DNA from: CAZMXI01 sp964570205
Lineage (GTDB): Bacteria; Planctomycetota; Phycisphaerae; Tepidisphaerales; Tepidisphaeraceae
Direction of reading: 5' to 3'
Assembly (NCBI GenBank): GCA_964570205.1
Contig: CAZMXI010000010.1
Location: forward strand, 1 to 45,972
DNA length: 45,972 nt
Shown here: positions 6,786-16,700 of the stretch, piece after piece
Position numbering within the stretch: the first letter of the stretch is position 1
How the letters are laid out: each line of letters begins with the position of its first letter
Position numbers and translations under genes: made by a program
The notes under the pieces: model-generated
Database searches by the model: none
The model's input: the letters and a program-made list of their open reading frames with translations, nothing else
Told to the model about the DNA's origin: nothing

Positions 6786-9188
6786 TCAGCTCTTGAAGGT
6801 GCCTTTGAAGATCGGATGCGGATTGGCCACCGTGGTCATAAGCTGCGGGCTCCAATGGAAGAGCCGCTTCACGCGGTTGCCATTCGCATCAACGGCATAC
6901 CAACTGCCCTTGATCTTGCCCTTCTTGTTGATGGAGCCAACGAAGCGCATGGGGACCGGGATTACATTGTCCACGCCTGTCCCGCCGGTTCCACCTGTCC
7001 CACCTGTCCCGCCGGTTCCACCGGTGCCACCGGTGCCTGTATCGTCGGGCGGGGTATAGACGAAGCTGGAGTAGGCCAAACCGGTGATGCGATTGCCCGT
7101 TCGCTGCATGACGATCGGGCTTCCGGGGGTCATGATTCCTGTCGTGGGGTCCACCACTGGCGCGACGCCCACGCCGCCGGCTACAGGGTCGTCGCCAAAG
7201 ATCGTCATTTCCCACGTGCCCACATTGAGCATCGCATACGTCTGGAGATACACGGCGTCCATGGTCAGGGTTGTGTACCCGGCAATGCGGGTTGAACCCT
7301 TGATGCCAACGAAGTGCAGGCCATCGCCCTCCGCGGGATCCTCGCCCGCTGTCGTGGGAACCCACAACGTCATGGTTCCGCTGAGGTCCACGGTGGTGTT
7401 GGTCAACGGGATGTCGATCCCCGCCAGTGCCGGGATAAGACTCCGGGCATTGGGCGTGCCCCAGCCCGTGGTGGCGTCCCAGCCGACGACGTCGGTATCC
7501 GTGAAATAGGCGTCTGCGCCCCGGCCGGCAAGCGCATAAATCTCGTTGTTCAGTTGATCCCCAACGAACGTGCCGAGGTTGTCCACGCGCATTTGATTCG
7601 CCAAGGCAACGAGTGCGGCGAACTTCGGCACCGCGGCGCTGGTTCCCTGCGAGTTGAACCAACCGGCCCGGCCGCCCTGCCCGGCCGAGTTGAAGATCGG
7701 AATGCCCAGCAGCGCATCGCCGGCATCCATCGCCACATCCGGCGTCACACGGGCGATCGTGCCCGCGGGAATGCCCGTCTGCGGGCCGGTGGCGCCGTTC
7801 ATCCGCATCAACTGATACTCGGGCTGATCAAAAATCGTGCTCGCGCCGCCGCCGGTGTTGGCCCAGGGAATTTCTCCGCTGGCCGGCAGCGTGGCAGCCC
7901 CGCCGCCTGTGCCGCCGGCGCCAGTCTGGGTAGACGTGTATGGATTGGTGTTGGCCAGAGAGGCATCATTCACGCGATTGCCCCAAAGGTCCACATACAG
8001 GCTGGTGCCGCCCACAGCCGTCACGTTCGGACTGGTGGACGGATACGTCGCCACGCCGGGCGTGTCGCCCGCGGCGGCGATGAAGCTGATGTTCTGGGTG
8101 TAGGGATTGCTGAATGTCGATTCGAACGCGAGCTGGCTGAGATCCTCAATGCTGATATCCGCAAGGCCCCAGCTCATGGAAACCACGCCGCCGCCGAATT
8201 CGGCGTTCAGACGCGCTACGGCCACGTCCACCGCCGCCAGAAGATCGCCCGGCGAATCGCTGTCGGCTTCGACCAACAGTATCTTGGCGTTGGGCGCAAA
8301 GGCGTGGGCAAGCTGGATCTGCATCATCGCTTCGGCGTTCCACGCTTCGTCGTAGAACGGCTCGATGCCCGATGCGAAGACCTGCTCGAACGTACGCTTG
8401 TTGGGCCCCTTGATCTTGAATCGCTTGCTGAAGGTCTTGAGGTCCTTGACGGCGTTGGGCGAGTGATACGCCGTCACGATCGCGATGCCCTGATCCTGCC
8501 CACGGTTCTTGTAGCCGCCATCCTTCAGGTCGCCAAAGCCGTAAGCATAACGCACCGCGTGCGGGTTATACCCCAGCGGGCTGGCGGTGTACGTCGGCGT
8601 GATCGCCATCGGGTCGGCAGCGCCGGTGACGTACTCGCCATTCAGCAATTCATCCTGACCGTCATCGGTCAGGCGATCGTTGCCGTCGCCGCCATCCAGC
8701 TTGTCAATTCCCTCGCCGCCGACGAGGCGGTCATTGCCCAGGCCGCCTTCGATCAGGTCGGCCCCGCCGCCGCCGTAGATCAGGTCGTCGCCTTCATCTC
8801 CGTACAGCGAGTCGTTTCCCGAGCCGCCGCTGATGCGGTCGTTGCCCGCCCCGCCGTGCACGATGAGGTCGGCGTTGATGAGCTGCCCGATTTCCTGCAT
8901 GGCGATCCGGTCATTGCCGCCCTCGCCGAAGACCTCGATCCTGGCCACATCCGCGTCACTGAAGCGGTGCCACCGGCCGGCGTTCACCCGGACCGCAAAT
9001 TGCCCTGCCGCCCTGGTCGGCTTGACGATGATGGTGTTGCCGCGGCGATCGCCGGTGATCGTCAGCAGGTCGCCGTCGAGCTCGATTGACGCCGACAGGA
9101 GCTGCCGGTTCTCAAGACGCTCCAGGACCGGGCGAGCGGCGGCCTGCAAGGCATCATGTCGATGGAAGCGTCGCAGCAGGTGAGTCAT
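6786..9188 (-). CDS. Secreted LEPR-XLL protein with RTX calcium repeats and S53 (sedolisin-like) peptidase domain
   Basis: The start at 9188 has AGGAGA upstream and gives 800 residues. The N-terminus carries a LEPR-XLL signature (LERLENRQLLS, about residues 22-32). Residues about 109-178 hold glycine/aspartate nonapeptides (GGSGNDSLYGDEGDDLIYGG) of the RTX type that bind calcium. The S53-like domain follows: the Glu-containing helix NAEAMMQIQLAHAFAPNAKI, the oxyanion Asp in AAAGDTPGVATYP (D375), the nucleophile in QGTSAAVP (S517), and a C-terminal calcium-site motif DVVGWDATTGWGTPNA. The triad Asp expected four residues after E286 is Gln290, so activity is uncertain. A Thr-Gly-Gly linker leads to a short C-terminal domain. 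It is probably exported to the cell surface. Confidence 0.85.
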   Translation of the reverse strand: MTHLLRRFHRHDALQAAARPVLERLENRQLLSASIELDGDLLTITGDRRGNTIIVKPTRAAGQFAVRVNAGRWHRFSDADVARIEVFGEGGNDRIAMQEIGQLINADLIVHGGAGNDRISGGSGNDSLYGDEGDDLIYGGGGADLIEGGLGNDRLVGGEGIDKLDGGDGNDRLTDDGQDELLNGEYVTGAADPMAITPTYTASPLGYNPHAVRYAYGFGDLKDGGYKNRGQDQGIAIVTAYHSPNAVKDLKTFSKRFKIKGPNKRTFEQVFASGIEPFYDEAWNAEAMMQIQLAHAFAPNAKILLVEADSDSPGDLLAAVDVAVARLNAEFGGGVVSMSWGLADISIEDLSQLAFESTFSNPYTQNISFIAAAGDTPGVATYPSTSPNVTAVGGTSLYVDLWGNRVNDASLANTNPYTSTQTGAGGTGGGAATLPASGEIPWANTGGGASTIFDQPEYQLMRMNGATGPQTGIPAGTIARVTPDVAMDAGDALLGIPIFNSAGQGGRAGWFNSQGTSAAVPKFAALVALANQMRVDNLGTFVGDQLNNEIYALAGRGADAYFTDTDVVGWDATTGWGTPNARSLIPALAGIDIPLTNTTVDLSGTMTLWVPTTAGEDPAEGDGLHFVGIKGSTRIAGYTTLTMDAVYLQTYAMLNVGTWEMTIFGDDPVAGGVGVAPVVDPTTGIMTPGSPIVMQRTGNRITGLAYSSFVYTPPDDTGTGGTGGTGGTGGTGGTGGTGVDNVIPVPMRFVGSINKKGKIKGSWYAVDANGNRVKRLFHWSPQLMTTVANPHPIFKGTFKS
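6976..7040 (-). repeat. Tandem Thr-Gly-Gly codon repeat
   Basis: About seven 9-base units encoding Thr-Gly-Gly lie in the linker between the peptidase-like domain and the C-terminal domain. The codons vary between ACA and ACC and among glycine codons, so the repeat is partly diverged. Such tracts can change length by slippage. Confidence 0.8.
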
Positions 9189-9242
9189 AACGTCTCCTAA
9201 CGCCGTAAATCCAAGGTGTGGAACCCGCAGGGACAATCTCAG

Positions 9243-9271
9243 ACTATACCTTAGCCCGTCTGTCCGTTCAA
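9243..9271 (-). promoter_or_regulatory. Sigma-70-type promoter of the S53-like gene
   Basis: On the minus strand TTGAAC (9266-9271) and TATAGT (9243-9248) are 17 bases apart. The predicted transcription start is near 9236, giving a leader of about 48 bases before the ATG at 9188. Confidence 0.65.
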
Positions 9272-9497
9272 CCTTAGGGCCTGTCGGTTCCCGGAGTTAT
9301 CTTCCGCAATGGGTCGGCCATTGTTAGCCTCGCCGCACGCCCCGGGGCGGGGTATCCCACACCCAACACAAAAAACGCCCGGAATCCCGATTCACTGCAA
9401 CAAAACCCGCCGAGCGTCGTCCGTATCAATAGACGGCAGGCGGGCCGTTCTGTTCTGTAAAAACCGGAAAAACCGGCAAGTCCATCGCCTGGAGGGC

Positions 9498-9526
9498 GTG
9501 ACTCGCTGATCGGCACCCGTTAGAAT
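9498..9526 (+). promoter_or_regulatory. Promoter candidate of the RTX-repeat gene
   Basis: GTGACT (9498-9503) and TAGAAT (9521-9526) are spaced by 17 bases. The predicted start near 9533 would give a leader of about 42 bases, including the AAGGAG ribosome binding site at 9562-9567. Confidence 0.5.
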
Positions 9527-9574
9527 ATGGCCCAGCCTGGCGGCTCGTTTAGATTCACACCAAGGAGTTTTGAC

Positions 9575-10618
9575 ATGCGGGCTCTTCAACACCGGTCGCA
9601 AGCTCGTCTGCAATCCGCCGCGGCCTCAGTCATCGAACCGCTCGAAAAGCGGGAGCTGCTGACGGTCACCTCCGTCAGCGGCGGCACCATGCGGATCGAC
9701 GGCACCTGGGGCGATGACACCATCATCATCAGCCTGTCCGAGAGCGACCCCAATACCCTGATCGTCATCGACAACGAGGAAACCCACTCGTTCAACATGC
9801 GATCCCGCTTCTATCGCATCAGCCGGATCGTGGTCAACGCCGACTCCGGCGGCGACTATGTCCAGATCGACGAGACCAACGGCGCGATCAAAATGAGCCT
9901 TCAGGTCTACGGCGGCTTCGGTGATGACACCATCATCGGCGGCTCCGGCAACGATGTTCTCCTTGGCGAAGGGCAGAACGACGAAATCTATGGCGGCCCA
10001 GGCGATGATCGCCTCGACGGCGGCGAAGATGAAGACACCATCTACGGCGGCGAAGGAAACGACCACATCTTCGGCGGCAGCTATGACGACAGCCTCGTCG
10101 GTGAGCAGGGCAACGACAACGTGGTCGGCGGCGATGGCGAAGACCAGGTCTACGGCGACTACGATGAATGGTGGTTCGGCGACGAATACAGCGGCGATGA
10201 CGTCCTCGATGGCGGCATCGACCCCGACACCCTCGTTGGCGGCCCCGGCCGGGATATCCTCCGCGGCGGCGCCGGCGATGACTGGCTCGACGGCGGCGCA
10301 GGCAACGACTTCCTTTTCGGTGACGCTGGTTTCGACATTCTCGAAGGTGGCGAAGGTGATGACCAGATCTTCGGCGGCTTCGACGACGATGAACTCCAGG
10401 GCGGCGACGGCAACGACAGCCTCAACGGCAATGAAGGGTATGACATCCTCTTTGGCGACCTCGGCAATGACCGCTTTGCCGTGCCCGCGGGCGATCCCTA
10501 CAACGAACTCTGGGATTACGACCCCGGCGAGGACACGCTTGGCTCGTTTGTCGACTTCTCGGCGGTCCTGCCCAGCACGCTGGTGCGCGTCCGCTCCAGC
10601 CGCAAACGCCGCCGTTGA
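9575..10618 (+). CDS. Secreted LEPR-XLL protein with RTX-type calcium-binding repeats
   Basis: The ATG at 9575 has AAGGAG seven bases upstream and gives 347 residues. The N-terminus has the planctomycete LEPR-XLL signature IEPLEKRELLT (residues 20-30). After a beta-rich segment, residues about 114-302 consist almost entirely of RTX nonapeptides (GGxGxDxLx type, such as GGAGDDWLDGGAGNDFLFG), about twenty copies, that should fold as a calcium-loaded parallel beta-roll. The C-terminus is unusually basic (VRVRSSRKRRR). No catalytic domain is visible, so it is likely a structural or adhesive surface protein. It is divergent from the S53-like gene and convergent with the giant LEPR-XLL gene. Confidence 0.85.
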   Translation: MRALQHRSQARLQSAAASVIEPLEKRELLTVTSVSGGTMRIDGTWGDDTIIISLSESDPNTLIVIDNEETHSFNMRSRFYRISRIVVNADSGGDYVQIDETNGAIKMSLQVYGGFGDDTIIGGSGNDVLLGEGQNDEIYGGPGDDRLDGGEDEDTIYGGEGNDHIFGGSYDDSLVGEQGNDNVVGGDGEDQVYGDYDEWWFGDEYSGDDVLDGGIDPDTLVGGPGRDILRGGAGDDWLDGGAGNDFLFGDAGFDILEGGEGDDQIFGGFDDDELQGGDGNDSLNGNEGYDILFGDLGNDRFAVPAGDPYNELWDYDPGEDTLGSFVDFSAVLPSTLVRVRSSRKRRR

Positions 10619-10645
10619 CTCTTTCTGATTCGCGACACACTACCC

Positions 10646-10674
10646 AAGCCCACGAATTCAATGTTCGTGGGCTT
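10646..10674 (+). terminator. Terminator after the RTX-repeat gene
   Basis: A perfect 11-bp stem, AAGCCCACGAA with TTCGTGGGCTT, surrounds a 7-base loop 27 bases after the stop codon. The downstream tract is CTCTCT rather than a pure T-run. It may act on both strands between the convergent genes. Confidence 0.75.
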
Positions 10675-10775
10675 CTCTCTGCGCTGGCGTTGCCGCCGGG
10701 ACATGGAGAAACGGGCGGGAAGCGCCCGCGGCTTCCCGCCCGTTTCAGTGATTGACCACGCGGCCGACCTGCCCA

Positions 10776-13700
10776 TTACGGCAGCGGCGCCAGCTTCACA
10801 TCGTCCACGTAAATCCCGGCGTGCGGGCCGTACACGCCCGATGTCACCTGGAACCGCCCGATGTCCACGCTCGCACGCACCGTGCCGTTGTGGACGCCCC
10901 GGATCAGCAGGTTCTTTATCTCGCCGTTCGGGCCGATCGCCTCGATCCACGTGTCGTCGGCCACATCGCCGAAGATCTGCATGCTCGTCAATTCGCCCGC
11001 GACAATCACCCGCGAGCCCACAAGCTCAAGGCCGAGCGTAGCGGGCATCATGCTCCCGCCGGTGCGGAACAACTTCAGTTCGCCGGTGGTCAGCTCCATC
11101 GCGTAGACGTTCTCGGCCACCACGAAGTTCTTCGTCGTGTTCGCCACGTCGATGCGGGTCTGGATGCCCAACTGACTCATCTGATACGATGGCGCCACCC
11201 GGTACGCTTGCACGCCCGTCAGGTCGCGCGATGCGGCCACCGTTGTTCCGGCGATCACGCCCGAACTCAGATCCGCATCGTTCGCTGGCTCGAAGTCGGT
11301 GTCCAGCAGATACATGTGAAGGTCTTGGTTGACGTTCAGCAACTGCCGGCTGATGTTTTGGCCGTAGTCCTTCTCATAGATCATCGATTCGCTCCACCGA
11401 ACGCTCGATGTCCAGAGCTGCGGCGCCAGCGACGTGCCGTTGCCCGTCGCGTTGATCCGGCCGATGGAGGCACCAGCGAGAATGTTCACATCGCGCAGGC
11501 CGTAGCCTTCGATCAGGAAATCCTTCATCCGCCCGTCGCCCGTCACCTGGAAGAAGCTGTTCACCACGCCAAAGCCCCGGCGCACGCGAATCGTGCCGAT
11601 GTCGCCCGCCCAGAACTGGCTGCCGATGATTCCGCCGTTCAGCGGCGCTGGCTGTCCGCGCCGCTGCAGTCCGCCTTCGACATAGATGTCGCCAATGTCG
11701 TAGGTCGGGTTGTTCACCGGGTCCGGCGTTCCTTCCGGAATGGTCGGCATCGGCGCGAATTCGCGGCTGCCCGACAGCGCGTCGGTCACCATGATGTCGG
11801 CGTTGATGATCGCGCTGCCTTCGGTCAGGTGAATGCGGGTGATCGAGGCCAGCGACATGATGTCGCCGCGGATGTCCGCCCGCTTGCCACGCACGTAACC
11901 GATCGCGCCGTCGGCAAAAATGCCCGCGTACGCCAGATTGCCCGTGCCGCTGGGCAGGATGCCCTCGCCCACCGTGATGTCGCGAATCTCGCCCGTGGCG
12001 TAGATCGGCCCGACAATGCCCTCAAAGATGCTGTCGCTTCGGTCGGCCTTGCCGTCGGCGTCGGCAACCATCTGCTGGATCGTCCCATCCACCGCAAAGT
12101 TGCCCAGCGCGCGCTCGGCGCGGGCATAGACGATGTCGCCCGACACCACGCCGGTGTTCTGCTGGTTGAACGGGAAGACATTGCTGATCACGCCCAGCGG
12201 GTTGACCGCCGACTGGCTGACGCTCAGCCGCGCCACGCCCAGCGTGTCGGCCTCCATCCGGCCGATGGAGTCGGCCGTCACGTTCACGATCTCGCCGCCG
12301 GTGTCATCCTGGATGAAGCTGAAGGCGCCGCCACGCAGATCGAGCACATCGATCCGTGCGGTGCCGTCGGCCTGATACATCAGCGGCGTGCCCTGGTTCG
12401 ACAGGACCAGCCGCCCGTTCGGACCGGCCTCCACCGCCTGCCCGGCGCCGTTGAGCTGAACCGTTCCGATCTCGACCGACGCCGACCCCGACCGCGCGGT
12501 GCTGCGAAGCTGCGCGCCGTCGGAACTGGTGATGTTCAGGATCACGCTGCCGCCGCTGCCGCGGACGCCGTAAGTCGTGACCGTCAGGAAGGGCTGCTGC
12601 GCCTGCGGTGTGCGCCGGCCGATCGGACCGGGCGTAACTTTCAGCTTCGCGCCCGAGTCGTCCGTCAGCACCACCACTTCACCAGGCTCGTGCAACGTCG
12701 CCTCCGGCTCACCGCGACCGAAGTAAAGGTCGCGATAGACCGGCCCGCCCACGCGCATGTAACGCACGTTGCCGCCGGGATGGGTCGTGATCGCCGGACC
12801 GCCGCCGGCGAACGTGCCGACCTGGCCGGCCACGTCGATCAAATCGATGAAGCCGTCCCGCTTGCCCGCCGCGTTGGTCGTCGTGTTCCAGTCGGCGTTC
12901 ACCTCAATCCAGCTCGGACCGCTCAGGTCCATCGTGTCAGCGCGAATCACGCCGATCCCGCGATCAACCAGCAGATTCAGGCTCAGGTCATGGTTGGTGT
13001 GGATGAGCTGGATGTCCTTGCCCACGTGACCGCCCACGAATGTGGTAATCAGGTCGGGCGGCGGCGGTGAAGGCTCGGTGCCGTAGAACTCGCCGGCCGT
13101 GCCGAAAACCTCCAGCGTGCTGCCGACCGCGTAGCCGTGCATCGATCGCACGTCTCCGGCGCTGACCTCAAACGGCGCCAATCCGCTCCCCGCGGACACC
13201 GTGCCGACGGCCTGCAACGCGCCGAAGTGGCCGCTGTGAATCCACGCCACGCGGTCGTTGCCGCCATAGTTTGCCAGCGCAATGCTGCCCGCCGCGTAGA
13301 TAGCGCCTACGGCCAGGTCGCCCACCGCGGTCTGGCCGTCGGTGATCGTCAGTTGATACCGGCCGAAATCGCCGTAGTTCGCGTTGGCGAACTCGTCCGC
13401 CTCAAGGTCCGGATCGTCGCTGACGACAAACCGATACACGCCCGGACGATCCGCCGTGAATTCAAACGGTGCCCACTGAACCACGCCGGCGGACATGTCG
13501 CTCCAGTCCGTCGCGATCATTCGCCCGTCCGGGTCAAACACCGAGACGTGGGCCATCGCAATCGGAGTGTCGAACGGGTCCAACTGGAACGGCGACAACT
13601 GCACGACGACCTTTTGCCCCGCCAGCAGCGACACGCCGTAGTAATCGCGCGGATCATACGGCCCGCCGGGCGGATACACGGCGCCCACGTGGCCGATCAC

Positions 13701-16700
13701 CTGAACAACGTTGTTCAGGTGCAGGGGCAGCAGGGCGGCGTCGGTGCTGTAGGGATCGGTGCCATCGACGCTGTTGATCGTGCCCAGGTATTGCGGCGAC
13801 GCGAAAGTGTCGTTGTAGAACTGCGAGTGGGCGACGGTGCCCGAGACGAAAAGCTGCGCGGGGTCGGCGTACATCTCGATCTCGAACTGCTCGCGACCGA
13901 AGAACGGCGAATCCCACTCGTTCCAGACCTCGACGCCGCCCAGGAAGCTCTCGCGCGTCATCACCTGCCCGACGCGCCCGGTGATATCCATGTCGAACTG
14001 GGATGTGAACGCAGCGCCGTCGCTGCCGATCGAGTCCATCACCAGCAGGTCGCGCAGCTCGCCGCCGATGGTGAAGTTATCCGGCCCGATGGCGCAGGCG
14101 ACGAGTCCGCCGATTCCCGCGCCGGCCGAGGCCACGCCCACGTTGCCGGCCAGCAGCCAGCCGTTGTAGAACGTGTCCACATTGCCGCTGATGTCCACCC
14201 GCCCGGTCAACGTTCCGCCAAGCAGGAACTTATCGAAGTCCTGCTTGACGATGTCGTCGTTCGTCAGGCCCCGCAGCGAAACCAGCATCGCTGACTCAGC
14301 GCTGGTCGCCTCGCTCTGCAGCAACGATTCGCGGCTGACCGAATCATCCATCGCCACGAACTGCTCGCCGGCGGCGTCATACAACAGTGCCTGCACGCCG
14401 GCGCGAATGGATCCCTCGAGCGATGCCGTGACGTTGCCGAATTGTCCCGTCACCAGGTCGATGTCCACCAGCCGCCCGTTCTGAACGTCGAACGCGTAGA
14501 GCGTGCCAGTCGCCGGGTCGAACTCGATCGAGCGCACGAGGATGGTCGTCGCCGCGTCAGGATCCGCATCCACGCCCAGCGCCAGCGGCACATTGGGATC
14601 GGCGGCGTCAGCCGCGCCGGTCGCATCGATCTTCCGCAGGGCCTGCAGGTCATCGACCACCCACAGGTCCACGCCGCTGATGGCCATCGCCACCGGAAGC
14701 GGCCCGCCGATGTCGAACGCGCCCAGCGGCGTCACCTGTCCGAAGCTGGCGCTGGTCGAGTCGGCGTCAAGCGTGCCGAATTGAACGTCGCCGTTGACAT
14801 CCTCGTAAACCACGTACAGCGATTCGCCCGCGCCGGCGGGGTCGCCCCAGTCCATCGCATGAAGCGTGCGGATCGGCGACGGAATCGTCGCGCCGGGGGG
14901 CGCGAACGGGTCGGGATCGGGGATCAATTCGTAAACGCCGATGCTCGCCGACGCCGCCGTTGTGCCCGGGTCGATCACGCCCAGTTCCAGGCCGTCGATC
15001 GGGTCGAAGTTGGCATCCCACAGGTCGCTGTCGATCAGCGCGATCAATCCGTCGCTGCGGCTGGAGGCCGCCACAATCCTGTCCAGGTTCAAGCCGATCA
15101 TCAGGTCCGTCGGCGTTGCGACCAGTTCGAGCATGTTGGTCGGCACGTACACGCCGGCATCGATGTTGCCCGGGCCGGCCGAGACCATTCCGAAACGCCC
15201 GTTCACCGCCACTTGCGTGATCGGCACCAGGTGCTCGCGCAGGTTCGGGGTGTCGTTGTCCACATCCTTCGTCAAGGCGCCGACCAGCACCGCGCCCGTG
15301 TCAGCGTTGGGCGCGACAAACGGATCAGAGCCGTCGTAGGTGATCCGCTCGCGGAAGTCGCCGATGCTGCCGGTGTACGGCATCGGATTGCCGGTGTTGG
15401 GGTCGAACTGGTAGATCGTCATCAGCGCGCCGGTGTTCGACTGCGCCGAATGGATGCTGTACAGGTTGATGGTGTCCGGACGCAGCCGGTGATCGATAAA
15501 GACCAACTGGTCGGTCTCGTCATCCACGCCGATGAGACCGCCCCGCTCCTGCGTATACGGGTTGATCGCCAGCGAATTCCAGGTCAGCCCGTCGATGCCT
15601 TGCGCATCGGTCAAACCGCCCCAGTAGATGGCCGTCGGATGCCGCTGATTGCCCAAGGCCGGGTCCGGCACGGTGCCGGGGTTGACCTTCAGAATGCGCA
15701 TGATGCGCGTCGAATCGCCATCCTGAACCGTCGCATAGAGGTACTCGCTCGCCGTCGCCGGATCGTCGCCGTTCAGGTGCAGAGGATCATCGCCGAACAG
15801 CTCCAGCGCTGTGACATTCAGCCCGTCCAAGTCGGCCAGGTTCTCCTGAATGACCGGCCGCTGGATGATGCCGACGGTGGGAATCGCGGGATTGAAGTTG
15901 AATTGCAGCTCAAGCAGGCGGGCCTCGGCATTGTCGATGGCGTACGCCCTTCGGCCGTTGGGAGCCGTTGCATCTTCATCAAACGTGAACGAGCGGATTT
16001 CGGGCGCATAACCGTTGGCGCCCTCAAGCAGGCCGACCAACTGCATGCTGTTCTGGATGGAGGTGCGGCTGCCCGTGCTCGGCAGACCCGCCACGCCCGG
16101 GTTGATGTTCACCCGGTACATCCAGAACTGGCCGGAGCCCGTCGTTCCCCCGCCACCGCCGCCGCCGGCGTTGGCCTGGTTGGCTTCGACGACAAAGTAC
16201 AGCATGGTGTCGTCGAGCGGATCGAAGTCGGCGGCGGGAATCGAGATCACCATGGAATCGCCGGATTCGGCGTCATAGGGCAGCGTGATGGCCGAGCCGC
16301 GGATAAGCTGCGTGGGCTGTGCGCCTCTGGAGAAGACGGTGAACAGCAGCGGATGCGGATCCGTCGGGTCTTCGCGCCAGGCCGCCAAACCAAAGACGTC
16401 GGCGATGGAATTCGGCGCGCCCAACGTGAGCGAGTCGCCGGGATTGTCCGGATCGACGATGATCAGCCGCGGGCCGCCCGGGACGCCGGCGCCCGGATCG
16501 CCCGGCGAATCGTCGATCGCCACCAGCACGGTCGCGCCGGTCGCGTCTTCAGCCCAGGTGAATCCCTCGATGCGCGTGCGTTCGCTGCCGGCCTGGATCT
16601 GGTCCATCGAGCGCATCCGGCCGTCCAGGAAGATCATTTGCAGTTCGTACTCGGGATCGGTGGGCGTGCCGCCGCCGGTGCCGCTGGTGTCCTTCTCCTC

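Larger units (their letters stand above)
9189..9574. other. Divergent intergenic region between two LEPR-XLL genes
   Basis: This 386-base stretch holds the minus-strand promoter at 9243-9271 and a plus-strand promoter candidate at 9498-9526. The remaining middle part, about 9272-9497, has short A-rich runs but no convincing gene, RNA or repeat. Confidence 0.6.

Noticed and set aside
6976..7040. Short direct repeats as possible CRISPR or VNTR
   Set aside because: The repeat is in frame and encodes a Thr-Gly-Gly linker within a gene.
7314..9089. Plus-strand open frame of 591 codons opposite the S53-like gene
   Set aside because: Shadow of the S53-like protein; no motif or ribosome binding site.
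10752..13070. Plus-strand open frame of 772 codons
   Set aside because: Same antisense shadow, Arg/His-rich without motifs.
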